A DNA stretch of 21,075 bases from Ga0077527 sp032128415. Lineage in GTDB: Bacteria > Pseudomonadota > Gammaproteobacteria > Burkholderiales > SG8-41. Location: the NCBI GenBank assembly GCA_032128415.1, contig JAQBGW010000179.1, positions 1 to 21,075 on the forward strand, in the 5' to 3' direction. This document shows positions 6,850-14,434 of the stretch, piece after piece; positions within the stretch are counted from its first letter, which is position 1, and every line of letters begins with the position of its first letter. The position numbers and the translations under genes were made by a program. Under the pieces are notes generated by a model. It worked only from the letters and a program-made list of their open reading frames with translations. It searched no databases and was not told the DNA's origin.

Positions 6850-8283
6850 TCAGGCTGTGTTGTGCAACTGATGGGTTGCCGTGCCGTAATACTGCGGCAG
6901 CAGTGAGCCCATGAACATGCCTGCGACACTGACCAGAAAGCCGACGAACTGCGGCGGCCACAGGCCGTCAATCGCGGCAAACTCAAGCGCAAGCCAACTG
7001 ATCAGCCCGCCGACGATGGCACATAGGGCGCCCTGCGTCGTGGCGCGCTTCCAGTAAATGCCGGCGGCGAGCGGCACGAACGCAGCGACCAGTGTCACCT
7101 TGTAGGCATTTTCGACCATGCCGTGAATAGATTCGTCGGTGAATATTGCGTAGAGCGTGACCATCACGGTAAAGCAAACGACGACGATACGGTTCAGCCA
7201 CAGAAAGCCGCGGTCGTCCATGTTTTTGAACAGTCCTTTCAGCACGTTCTCGGAGATGGTCACCGAGGGTGCGAGCAGCGTGCCGCTGGCGGTGCTCATG
7301 ATGACCGAGAGCAGGGCGCCGAAAAAAATGATCTGCGCGGTCAGCGGCAGATGGTTGAGGATCAGTGCGGGGAGAATACGCTGGGAGTTGTTCTCGATCA
7401 GCCCGGCAGCCATGGCCGGGTCGATCAGGGTCGCCGCATAGACCAGGAACAAGGGGACGAAGGCGAACAGGAAATAGGCCGAGCCGCCGAGCACGGTGCC
7501 CCATACCGCGGTGCTCTCGTTTTTCGATGTGTTCATGCGCTGGAATACATCCTGCTGCGGAATGGAGCCGAAGCCCATGGTGATCAGCGCTGCGGTGAAA
7601 GCTACCATGTCCGTGATGGTCAGCTTCGGCAGAAACTCGAACTTGTTATTAGCGGCTGCATGGCTGATCACCGTGGTGGCGCCGCCCGCCATGTCGGCGA
7701 CCAGCCAGGCGATATAGAGCAGGCCCAGCACGATCACGATCATTTGCACAAAGGTGGTGACGGCCACCGACCACATGCCGCCGTACAGCGTGTATACGAG
7801 CACGATGCCGGCGCCGATGATCATGCCCCATTCCGGTGTAACAGCCCCCGCAGAGAGCATGCTGAACACCAGCCCGAGGGCGGTTACTTGCGCCGAGACC
7901 CAGCCGAGATAGGACAGGGCTATACAGATGCTGGTGGCCAGTTCTACCGGGCGGTTGTAGCGTTTGCGATAAAAGTCGCCGATGGTCAGCAGATTCATCC
8001 GGTAGAGCGGTCGCGCAAAAAACAGGCCGAACAGAATCAGGCACAGCGACGCACCGAACGGGTCGGAGACCAGCCCGCCCATACCCTCTTTGACAAAGGT
8101 TGCCGAGATGCCCAGTACAGTTTCTGCGCCGAACCAGGTCGCAAACACCATGGCGAATACCACATAGATGGGCAGGTGCCGGCCGGCCGTGATGTAGTCG
8201 CGGGCGTTGTGTACACGTCTGGCCGCAATCAGGCCGATCGCAATGGAAATGACGAGATAGGCAACGACAAACCACAACAGCAT
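6850..8283 (-). CDS. Sodium:solute symporter (SSS family)
   Basis: This 477-residue inner-membrane transporter has about 13 helices. Family hallmarks are the first helix with ARRVHNARDYITAGRHLPIY, then ATWFGAETVLGISATFVKEG, the DPFGASLCLILFGLFFARPL helix, TIGDFYRKRYNRPVE, and GFGSIPQQDVFQRMNTSKNE in the middle. Members of this family use the sodium gradient to import sugars, amino acids, carboxylates or similar solutes; the substrate is not predictable here. The start ATG at 8283 has a good ribosome binding site (GGGGAG, 8 bases upstream). The ubiB stop lies 83 bases upstream, so the gene may be read from its own promoter or at the end of the ubi cluster. The small membrane protein at 6301 follows directly. 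Confidence 0.87.
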   Translation of the reverse strand: MLLWFVVAYLVISIAIGLIAARRVHNARDYITAGRHLPIYVVFAMVFATWFGAETVLGISATFVKEGMGGLVSDPFGASLCLILFGLFFARPLYRMNLLTIGDFYRKRYNRPVELATSICIALSYLGWVSAQVTALGLVFSMLSAGAVTPEWGMIIGAGIVLVYTLYGGMWSVAVTTFVQMIVIVLGLLYIAWLVADMAGGATTVISHAAANNKFEFLPKLTITDMVAFTAALITMGFGSIPQQDVFQRMNTSKNESTAVWGTVLGGSAYFLFAFVPLFLVYAATLIDPAMAAGLIENNSQRILPALILNHLPLTAQIIFFGALLSVIMSTASGTLLAPSVTISENVLKGLFKNMDDRGFLWLNRIVVVCFTVMVTLYAIFTDESIHGMVENAYKVTLVAAFVPLAAGIYWKRATTQGALCAIVGGLISWLALEFAAIDGLWPPQFVGFLVSVAGMFMGSLLPQYYGTATHQLHNTA

Positions 8284-8366
8284 CTTGCAGACTCCCCGGC
8301 CGCCACTGTGGCAGCGATGCAGAAGTGTACAGGTCTAAGGCAGGTTTTTGAATCCGGCCTGTTGGG

Positions 8367-9896
8367 TTACACCGTCTGCCGGCCGAACGCGATGATCACC
8401 AGTGCACAGAGGGCCACGACGGCGATCACTGCCAGCAGCAGCGTGTGGCGCCGTTGTTCCACTACCAGCGCGTCGAGCTGGCGCTGCAGCGCCAGCGCAG
8501 CGCTGCGGTCCGTCAGCGCGGTGTGGATCAGTCGCGGGATTTGCGGCAGCAGCTCGCTCCAAAACGGCAGCTCTTCCCCGATACGACGCACCAGGCCGCG
8601 CCAGCCGACCTGTTCCGACATCCAGCGTTCCAGATAAGGTTTGGCGGTAATCCATAGATCGAGGTCGGGATCGAGATCGCGGCCGAGCCCTTCGACGTTA
8701 AGCAACGTTTTCTGCAGCAGCACCAGCTGCGGCTGGATTTCGATATTGAAGCGGCGCGAAGTCTGGAACAACCGCAGCAGTACTTTTCCGAAAGAAATTT
8801 CCTTCAGTGGTTTGTCAAAAATCGGCTCGCACACGGCGCGGATCGCGGTTTCAAATGCATCAATGCGCGTCCCCGGCGGCGCCCAGCCGGATTCCACATG
8901 AATTTCGGCGACGCGGCGGTAATCGCGGCGGAAAAAAGCAATGAAGTTGCGCGCGAGGTAGTGTTTATCGACATCAGTCAGCGTGCCCATGATGCCGAAG
9001 TCGAGTGCTACATACTGCCCGTCGGATGCGACGAAAATGTTGCCGGGATGCATGTCAGCGTGGAAAAACCCGTCTCGGAATACCTGCGAGAAAAAAATCT
9101 CTACACCGGCACGGGCAAGCGCGGGTATATCGATACCCTGTGCCCGCAATTGCTTAATGTCCGACACCGGCGTGCCGTGCATGCGTTGCATGACCATGAC
9201 TTGCGTCGAGCAGTAATCCCAGTGTATTTCGGGTACCGCGAGCAGCGGTGAGTTGAGAAAATTGCGCCGCAACTGATTGGCGTTGGCGGCTTCGCGCATC
9301 AGATCAAGTTCGTCTTCGAGATGGCGCGCGAACTCGGCAACCACTTCACGTGGTTTGAGCCGTTTGCCGTCCGACCACAGCAGTTCCAGCAGCACGGCGC
9401 CGGCATCGAGCAGAGCGACATCCTTGGCGATGACGCTGGCTATGCCGGGGCGCAGCACTTTGACCGCCACTTCGGTACCGTCGGGCAGCACAGCAAAATG
9501 CACCTGCGCGACCGAGGCGCTGGCAACGGGCTCATGATTAAAGCGGGTGAATACTTCGTGCGTCGGCTTGCCGTAAGCTGCGGCGAGTATGCGTTCGGCG
9601 TCCGCACCGGGAAACGGCGGCACGCGATCCTGCAGCTTGGCCAGTTCTTCAGCGATATCTGCGGGTATCAGGTCGCGGCGCGTAGACAGCATTTGCCCGA
9701 ATTTGACGAATATCGGTCCCAGCGTTTCGAGTGCGCGGCGCAACCGCGCTGCACGCGGTGCCGTGAGATCGCGCCAGAACAGCAGCGTGCTGGTTGCAAT
9801 CCGCAGCGTGCGCACGCGTTCGTGCCCGAGTAGAAACTCGTCGAGTCCGAAACGCAGGGCGACGCTGATAATTCTCAGGAGGCGAAAGATATGCAC
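8367..9896 (-). CDS. ubiB: UbiB, ubiquinone biosynthesis atypical kinase/ATPase
   Basis: The 509-residue protein has all UbiB/ADCK hallmarks. The KxGQ motif is VKFGQMLSTR (K65-Q68), the alanine-rich nucleotide loop is PVASASVAQVH (about 123-133), and the ATP lysine is in VAVKVLRPG (K146). The catalytic-loop equivalent is HADMHPGN (283-290) and the metal-binding motif is DFG (303-305). The C-terminus carries hydrophobic anchor helices (LLLAVIAVVALCALVIIAFG). UbiB supports aerobic ubiquinone synthesis, probably by ATP-driven extraction of lipophilic intermediates from the membrane. The start is GTG at 9896; an in-frame TAG lies 10 bases further upstream and no ATG is available. It lies 55 bases after ubiJ in the same direction. 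Confidence 0.95.
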   Translation of the reverse strand: MHIFRLLRIISVALRFGLDEFLLGHERVRTLRIATSTLLFWRDLTAPRAARLRRALETLGPIFVKFGQMLSTRRDLIPADIAEELAKLQDRVPPFPGADAERILAAAYGKPTHEVFTRFNHEPVASASVAQVHFAVLPDGTEVAVKVLRPGIASVIAKDVALLDAGAVLLELLWSDGKRLKPREVVAEFARHLEDELDLMREAANANQLRRNFLNSPLLAVPEIHWDYCSTQVMVMQRMHGTPVSDIKQLRAQGIDIPALARAGVEIFFSQVFRDGFFHADMHPGNIFVASDGQYVALDFGIMGTLTDVDKHYLARNFIAFFRRDYRRVAEIHVESGWAPPGTRIDAFETAIRAVCEPIFDKPLKEISFGKVLLRLFQTSRRFNIEIQPQLVLLQKTLLNVEGLGRDLDPDLDLWITAKPYLERWMSEQVGWRGLVRRIGEELPFWSELLPQIPRLIHTALTDRSAALALQRQLDALVVEQRRHTLLLAVIAVVALCALVIIAFGRQTV

Positions 9897-9951
9897 CCGT
9901 GCATTCTAACCGGCCGTACAGACTGCGGGAAATTGCGCCGGGCGGCGCAGT

Positions 9952-10524
9952 TCAGCGTGCAACCAGTCCGGCGATACGTTTTTCGAGACGGGCGACGTCA
10001 TCACGCAGCTGATCGACATCAGCATTAAATCGCGCAAGGTCGGTTTTGGCTGCAATCAGCGGCTGTTCCTCGGTCCAGTATTCGGCAAACGATCGCGCCA
10101 GATTGTCGCCGCTCATCTGTGCCCAGCGCTGCAGCGTATGCGCAGATCCGGCCATGCGGTGCGCGGTGATGTCGCCGAATATTTTTGACAGATCTTCTTC
10201 AACGTCCCAGCGCAGGTGGCGCCAAAGCTGGTGTATGGCATTGCCGAATGCCGTGTCGCCCTCAACACCGATGTCGCGCCACACCGCGTCGTCCCGCGCT
10301 GCTGCGCGCAGTATCAGGCCGGGCGTGAGTGTCAGCGTGACCGCCGGCGCGGCATTTGCCGCGGCGGGTGCGACCTCACCGTTGTCGAGGACTGCGAGGC
10401 GGGTTTCAAAAGGCAGGCAGCGGAAACAAACGACCTTGCCGGTATGCGGCTGCAATGCATCGCGCGCCCAGGCATTGGCTCTGAGCAGGTGATTCAGCGG
10501 TGCGCCGGCGAGTGCGTCGAACAT
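9952..10524 (-). CDS. ubiJ: UbiJ, ubiquinone biosynthesis accessory factor (SCP2 domain)
   Basis: This 190-residue protein has an N-terminal SCP2-like lipid-binding domain (about residues 10-110). It is marked by PLNHLLRANAWARDALQPHT, the LTLTPGLILRAAARDD segment and VEGDTAFGNAIHQLWRHLRW with the acidic WDVEEDLSKIFGD loop. The C-terminus is a coiled coil (LARFNADVDQLRDDVARLEK). UbiJ works with UbiK and holds hydrophobic ubiquinone intermediates for the soluble Ubi complex. The position between ubiE and ubiB is the standard one. Upstream lie the 11-base tandem repeats and then the Tim44-like gene. No strong ribosome binding site is seen before the ATG. Confidence 0.9.
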   Translation of the reverse strand: MFDALAGAPLNHLLRANAWARDALQPHTGKVVCFRCLPFETRLAVLDNGEVAPAAANAAPAVTLTLTPGLILRAAARDDAVWRDIGVEGDTAFGNAIHQLWRHLRWDVEEDLSKIFGDITAHRMAGSAHTLQRWAQMSGDNLARSFAEYWTEEQPLIAAKTDLARFNADVDQLRDDVARLEKRIAGLVAR

Positions 10525-10541
10525 GATGAGAGGAAATTAAT

Positions 10542-10583
10542 AGGTAATTGGCAGGTAATAGGCAGGTAATAGGCAGGTAATAA
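10542..10583. repeat. 11-base tandem repeat in the ubiJ / Tim44-like gap
   Basis: The 93-base gap between the Tim44-like gene stop and the ubiJ start contains nearly four head-to-tail copies of the 11-mer AGGTAATAGGC. They lie at 10542-10552 (one variant base pair region, AGGTAATTGGC), 10553-10563, 10564-10574 and a partial copy from 10575. On the minus strand, in the sense of transcription, the unit reads GCCTATTACCT, so it sits just upstream of the ubiJ start and could affect translation of ubiJ. No function is known to me. Confidence 0.85.
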
Positions 10584-10617
10584 AAGCGGCGGCAGCGGCA
10601 GCGCGGCCGCCGCCCGG

Positions 10618-11439
10618 TCAGGCTTGCTGGATTCCGGACACCAGCCAGCCCAGCGATCCGCGCATCGGTTTTTCCAGATGCCAGATCTCGGCGAAGGATT
10701 GCGGTTCGCCATCTGCGGTTTCGCGGATCAGTCCGGAGAAACGCACGCTGACGATATAGAGCAGACCCTCGCTGACGACGTCGAGCACTTCGGAATGCAG
10801 AGTGACGACCTCGGTTTTGCCTGGTGCATCGCCTTCGGCACGCCATTGCTCCTGGACTTCAGTCAGCACATCCGGCGTCAGCAAATCGGCGAGCGCTGCA
10901 CTGTCACGCGCATCATGGGTGGCCTGCAGGCGTACGAAATTCAGCCGCGCATGGCGGATGAATTCTTCGGCGTTGAAATCCGCCGGCCAGCGGCTGGTGG
11001 TAGCTGTCGTAGCCGCCACTGAATGAGCGGCAGCGCTGCTGGGCGAAGACGGCAGGGGGTCTTGCTGTCCGCTGCCGGCGTACTGCATCGGAGCAATGCC
11101 TGCGCGAGCACGCAGCGCGCGGAAAACCATAAGGGCGATGCCGGCAATTGCGGCAATCAGCAGTAACCCGGCCAGGCCGCCGGCGATGCCGTTGTTCATG
11201 AACAGCGCCATTAGTCCGGCGCCCAGTGCGAGCCCGCCCAGCGGGCCCAGCCATTTGTTCCCTGTGGCGGCTGCCGGGCTGGCCTGTTGCTGTTGTGCCG
11301 GCGCCTTGGGCGTCGCCTGCTGTTGCATATTGCGTTGTGTACCTATGCTTCTACCGCCACCGAGACGGCGCGCATCGGCATCCACAGTGATCAGCGCAGT
11401 GCCGCACAACAGGATCAGAACAGCGAGAATTTTTTTCAT
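10618..11439 (-). CDS. Tim44-like domain membrane protein
   Basis: The 273-residue protein starts with a signal-anchor or signal peptide (MKKILAVLILLCGTALI). A basic/glycine segment ARRLGGGRSIGTQR and a Gln/Ala/Pro-rich linker follow. Two hydrophobic helices lie at about residues 64-108 (LGPLGGLALGAGLMALFM and LAGLLLIAAIAGIALMVF). The C-terminal Tim44-like domain is at about 160-273 (FIRHARLNFVRLQATHDARD through AEIWHLEKP and GSLGWLVSGIQQ). In mitochondria Tim44 couples the import motor to the membrane; in bacteria the role is unknown, and a scaffold role for ubiquinone enzymes here is only an inference from position. The start at 11439 is supported by a strong ribosome binding site GGAGG, so the longer open frame up to 11502 is rejected. 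Confidence 0.85.
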   Translation of the reverse strand: MKKILAVLILLCGTALITVDADARRLGGGRSIGTQRNMQQQATPKAPAQQQQASPAAATGNKWLGPLGGLALGAGLMALFMNNGIAGGLAGLLLIAAIAGIALMVFRALRARAGIAPMQYAGSGQQDPLPSSPSSAAAHSVAATTATTSRWPADFNAEEFIRHARLNFVRLQATHDARDSAALADLLTPDVLTEVQEQWRAEGDAPGKTEVVTLHSEVLDVVSEGLLYIVSVRFSGLIRETADGEPQSFAEIWHLEKPMRGSLGWLVSGIQQA

Positions 11440-11469
11440 GGCAACCTCCGGTAAACAACAATCGTGCGC

Positions 11470-11475
11470 ATTATA
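11470..11475 (-). promoter_or_regulatory. Perfect -10 box upstream of the Tim44-like gene
   Basis: On the minus strand this reads TATAAT, an exact sigma-70 -10 hexamer, 31 bases before the ATG at 11439 and followed by the GGAGG ribosome binding site. No good -35 hexamer is found at 16-18 bases, so the promoter may be activator-dependent or weak. It would allow transcription of the Tim44-like gene, ubiJ and ubiB separately from ubiE. Confidence 0.45.
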
Positions 11476-11580
11476 ACGACGAGTACAGTGCAGCGGCATC
11501 AATATAAATAATCAATCAAATCAATAAGATACATTGCCGCACCGCACCGAAAATACTTTCCGATCCAATCCTTGCAGAAA

Positions 11581-12312
11581 TCAAAAACGGATGCCGCGAT
11601 GCAGGGCCACCACACCGGCGGCAAGATTGAAATACTCGACGCGCTCCAGGCCGGCGTGTTCCATCATCTGCTTCAGCGTTTCCTGATCCGGATGCATGCG
11701 TATTGATTCGGCGAGATAGCGGTAACTGTCAGCGTCATTGGCCACCAGTTTGCCCAGGCGCGGCAACACCTGAAACGAATAGGTGTCGTACAGCGGCGCC
11801 AGCGGCTGCCAGATACGCGAAAATTCGAGCACCAGCAGGCGACCGCCAGGCCGCAGCACGCGGGTCATCTCGGCGAGTGCTGCATCCTTGTGCGTCATGT
11901 TGCGCAGACCGAAGGCGACGCTGACACAGTCGAAGCTCGCATCCGCAAACGGCAGTTTTTCGGCATCGCATTGCGCTGTCGGCACGATCAGGCCGTCATC
12001 GAGCAGGCGGTCGCGTCCCCGGCGCAGCATCGGGCCGTTGATGTCGGTGATGACGACGCGGCCTGCGGCGCCTACACGCCGTGCGAAAAGCCGCGACAGA
12101 TCGCCGGTACCCCCGGCAACATCGAGCACGAATTCACCGGGGCGCGTCAGGCTTTGTTCCACCGCAAAACGTTTCCACAAACGATGCAGACCCGCCGACA
12201 TCAGGTCGTTCATCAGGTCGTAGCGGTCGGCTACAGCATCAAAAACACCGGCGACCGTGCGCGCCTTTTCGTTTTCGGCAACTTTCTGGAATCCGAAGTC
12301 GGTAGTTTTCAT
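11581..12312 (-). CDS. ubiE: UbiE, demethylmenaquinone / ubiquinone C-methyltransferase
   Basis: This 243-residue protein has the family's usual length. The N-terminus TTDFGFQKVAENEKARTVAG with VFDAVADRYDLMNDLMSAGL is diagnostic of UbiE/COQ5. SAM-binding motif I is LDVAGGTGD (about 63-71), followed by the DINGPML acidic strand. The NMTHKDAALAEMTRVLRPGG and LLVLEFS motifs come later. The enzyme C-methylates the benzoquinol ring in ubiquinone synthesis and demethylmenaquinol in menaquinone synthesis. The ATG lies 3 bases after the DUF971 gene stop, so the two form an operon. Confidence 0.95.
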   Translation of the reverse strand: MKTTDFGFQKVAENEKARTVAGVFDAVADRYDLMNDLMSAGLHRLWKRFAVEQSLTRPGEFVLDVAGGTGDLSRLFARRVGAAGRVVITDINGPMLRRGRDRLLDDGLIVPTAQCDAEKLPFADASFDCVSVAFGLRNMTHKDAALAEMTRVLRPGGRLLVLEFSRIWQPLAPLYDTYSFQVLPRLGKLVANDADSYRYLAESIRMHPDQETLKQMMEHAGLERVEYFNLAAGVVALHRGIRF

Positions 12313-12315
12313 CGC

Positions 12316-12693
12316 TCAGGTTTTCTCCCGCGTAGCCCCGGCTGCCTGCAGACGCTGCAGATATTGCTGCCACATTGGTTCCTGCTGCGTGCCGTAGTCG
12401 TAGAGCAGATCCCAGGAATAGATGCCAGTGTCGTGGCCATCGGAGAAGCGCAACTGGATGGCATACTGGCCGACCGGCTCGACGGCGGTGATGGTTACGT
12501 CCTGCTTGCCGGTTTGCAGCACTTCCTGTCCGGGGCCGTGACCGCGAACTTCAGCGGACGGTGAAAAAACCCGCAGGAACTCGCATGGCAGGCGGAAACT
12601 TTTGCCGTCGGCAAAGGAGATTTCCAGCAGGCGCGACGCCTGATGGAGCGTGATGTCGGTGGGTTGCGGCACATTTTTGCTGAGTCCGGCCAT
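12316..12693 (-). CDS. DUF971 (GBBH-like N-terminal domain) protein
   Basis: This 125-residue single-domain protein is typical of DUF971. It shows ITLHQASRLLEISFADGKSF then RLPCEFLRVFSPSAEVRGHG, followed by VGQYAIQLRFSDGHDTGIYS and WDLLYDYG. The domain also forms the N-terminus of gamma-butyrobetaine hydroxylase, and relatives are linked to Fe-S protein assembly (the ApbC/Mrp neighbourhood), but the role of this stand-alone form is not fixed. It is the first gene of the ubi operon, directly before ubiE, behind a recognisable sigma-70-like promoter. Confidence 0.85.
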   Translation of the reverse strand: MAGLSKNVPQPTDITLHQASRLLEISFADGKSFRLPCEFLRVFSPSAEVRGHGPGQEVLQTGKQDVTITAVEPVGQYAIQLRFSDGHDTGIYSWDLLYDYGTQQEPMWQQYLQRLQAAGATREKT

Positions 12694-12740
12694 GGTGTCA
12701 GGTCTATGGAAATGAGAGGCGCGGCGATCCGCGGACGTGC

Positions 12741-12769
12741 ATCATAACTGAGGCCGGGGCGCATCCCAA
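12741..12769 (-). promoter_or_regulatory. Sigma-70-like promoter of the DUF971-ubiE operon
   Basis: On the minus strand a -35 TTGGGA (12764-12769) is followed after exactly 17 bases by a -10 TATGAT (12741-12746). These match 4 of 6 and 5 of 6 consensus positions. Transcription would start near 12734, leaving a leader of about 40 bases before the ATG at 12693. No ribosome binding site of note is seen before that ATG. Confidence 0.5.
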
Positions 12770-12813
12770 AACTGTCATGCGGCTGGGCGACCGGAGCGCG
12801 GAACGCCGCTCAT

Positions 12814-12876
12814 GGTTCGACAAGCTCACCATGAACGGTTCTTAAAATGGCCGTTCGCCCTGAGCTTGTCGAAGGG
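12814..12876. repeat. Palindromic intergenic repeat (REP-like hairpin)
   Basis: The left arm (12814-12838) and right arm (12851-12876) share TTCGACAAGCTCA (13 bases) and GAACGG (6 bases) in inverted orientation. A 4-base centre differs between the arms (ccat against gggc), and a 12-base loop joins them. The predicted hairpin would have a 13-pair stem, an internal 4x4 bulge and a 6-pair stem. It lies after the HIT gene stop and before the DUF971 promoter. The TTCGACAAGCTC core resembles a repeat seen between genes in many proteobacterial genomes (from memory). It could also slow transcription coming out of the HIT gene. Confidence 0.75.
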
Positions 12877-12922
12877 CTCTGCTCGAACAATGCAATCTAT
12901 TTTGTAAAAATCAATAAACGCT

Positions 12923-13339
12923 TCAGCAGAGGCTCTTGAGGGCGGCAGCCAGAGCCACTGCCAGTGCGGCGGGATCTGCGCCGCTGCGCTGCGCCACGCC
13001 CGCACGTTGTCGCGCGCCCCAAATGGGTTCCGGGAAATGCGGATCATCGGGAAAGCGCGGAATCACATGCCAGTGGACGTGCGCCACCTTGTTGCCGAGG
13101 CTGGCCACATTGATTTTCAATGGCTGCATGGCGGTGCGCAAGACACGTTCGACTGCGAACACAACTGTCATGCAATGCGCACGCTCCTTGTCGTTGAGAT
13201 CACTCATCTCGGCGACATGCGCATTCCAGATCACGCGGCAGAACCCGGGATAACCCGGCTCCTCGACCAGAACCACACAGCAGTGCGCGTCCTGCCACAG
13301 GACCGGGCCGCCGGGTGTCACACACAGTTCGCACTTCAA
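12923..13339 (-). CDS. HIT-family hydrolase
   Basis: A histidine-triad protein with the catalytic motif HVHWHVIPRF. It is preceded by KINVASLGNKVAHVHW and followed by DDPHFPEPIWGARQR, the pattern of the proteobacterial HIT subgroup that hydrolyses dinucleoside polyphosphates or nucleotidyl conjugates. The N-terminus KCELCVTPGGPVLWQD carries a CxxC-type pair. The start is uncertain. TTG at 13337-13339 gives a 138-residue protein beginning at KCELC, as in relatives, and a 4-base overlap with the peptidase stop, with a GCGGAA element 7-8 bases upstream. GTG at 13361-13363 would add eight residues with no ribosome binding site. I prefer the TTG. Confidence 0.83.
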   Translation of the reverse strand: MKCELCVTPGGPVLWQDAHCCVVLVEEPGYPGFCRVIWNAHVAEMSDLNDKERAHCMTVVFAVERVLRTAMQPLKINVASLGNKVAHVHWHVIPRFPDDPHFPEPIWGARQRAGVAQRSGADPAALAVALAAALKSLC

Positions 13340-14412
13340 GATGGTTTTCCGCCAAACAGCCACGACGAAGCGCGGTACACCAGATCAGTACCCAGGGTCA
13401 CTGCCGCATCGCGCCACTCGGGCGCTGCCGGACACAGGGCTTCGCGCAGCTGCCGCTTGGACGGATGGTCGGGATGGCGTTGGCCGTAATGATGCCAGCG
13501 ATTTTCTTCACGCAGCGCATGGATCACGCGCAGGGGCGCGTGAGTGCCGATTTCCTGCAATACGAACTCCACGCGTGCCTGCGGCAAAATCCGCGGCAGC
13601 GCGGCGCCCAGGCTGCCGCGCACCGCGTAGGCTGCCGGTGCTGCGCTGTCGCCAAGCACCGCGCGCTGCAACGCATGTCCCAGTGTTGCCGCGGGTGTAG
13701 TTCCTGCGCCGGGCTCGCAGATCAGGGTGTCCTTGCCGTAGGGGCCCAGCCCGGTATGCATGTCGATGCCGAACACGGTTTCTGCCGCACCCAGATGTTC
13801 CTGCAGCCAGTTGACGAGGCAGCGCGGTCCCGGTTGCAATTCGGCGCCGCCGTAGAACAGTCCGCGCGGGTAGCGATGCTGGCCGTGCGCGATGGCCTGG
13901 CGCACCGCACGTACGCCGTGCTGCAGGCCGGCCAAAGCGAGGCGCAGCATGAACGCGTCGCGCGTCGGTGGTGAATTCGGGTTAAGCAGCGCATCGAGCT
14001 TCTTGTACAGCGGCGGCGCTCCGCTCCAGAAGTTGCCGTCGGGCTGGAAATTGCGATTTAGATCGACATTGTTCTCATTGGCGCGACGCAGCCACGCCAT
14101 GCCGTACGGATTGAGCACGTGGATGAGTATCAGCGCGCCGTCGGCGGGCAGCGGCGGCGGGGCGCTCAATAGCGCAAGCTGGGTCGCTGCCCCGGCATAG
14201 GCTTCGACACCGTGGACGCCGCAGATGTGGAGTACGACGCACCGCGGCTGACGGGCGCCCAGCCAGGCGACATCAATGGCCAGCGATTCGTCACGCGGAC
14301 CGCGGGCGGCCAGTGGCAGGCTGTCGAGTGTGATGCCTGCACGCAGCGCGATTGTGTGAAAGCGTGCGCGCGCTGTCGCATAGTCCGGCGAGAAAAAATC
14401 TGCGCCAGTCAT
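13336..14412 (-). CDS. DUF2817 / M14-like zinc carboxypeptidase-type protein
   Basis: This 358-residue protein resembles zinc carboxypeptidases of the M14/succinylglutamate desuccinylase clan. A likely zinc site is GVHGVEAYAG (H67, E70). NENNVDLNRNF at about 112-122 is the classic substrate-binding asparagine/arginine stretch, and FGIDMHTGLGPYG provides the third histidine. The family is annotated DUF2817; it probably cleaves peptides or amide bonds, substrate unknown. No signal peptide is seen. ATG at 14412 is preferred because it leaves a 22-base gap to the upstream gene; a GTG at 14475 would overlap that gene by 41 bases. The HIT gene overlaps its stop. Confidence 0.78.
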   Translation of the reverse strand: MTGADFFSPDYATARARFHTIALRAGITLDSLPLAARGPRDESLAIDVAWLGARQPRCVVLHICGVHGVEAYAGAATQLALLSAPPPLPADGALILIHVLNPYGMAWLRRANENNVDLNRNFQPDGNFWSGAPPLYKKLDALLNPNSPPTRDAFMLRLALAGLQHGVRAVRQAIAHGQHRYPRGLFYGGAELQPGPRCLVNWLQEHLGAAETVFGIDMHTGLGPYGKDTLICEPGAGTTPAATLGHALQRAVLGDSAAPAAYAVRGSLGAALPRILPQARVEFVLQEIGTHAPLRVIHALREENRWHHYGQRHPDHPSKRQLREALCPAAPEWRDAAVTLGTDLVYRASSWLFGGKPS

Positions 14413-14434
14413 GCTTGCGCGCGGTGCGGCGCGA

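Noticed and set aside
7123..8637. 504-residue plus-strand open frame
   Set aside because: It is antisense to the symporter and the end of ubiB. The composition is His/Gln/Gly/Arg-rich with no family features, as expected for a shadow frame in GC-rich DNA.
9952..9960. tRNA or other structured RNA genes in the gaps
   Set aside because: All intergenic gaps were read for cloverleaf-like arms and CCA ends; none was found.
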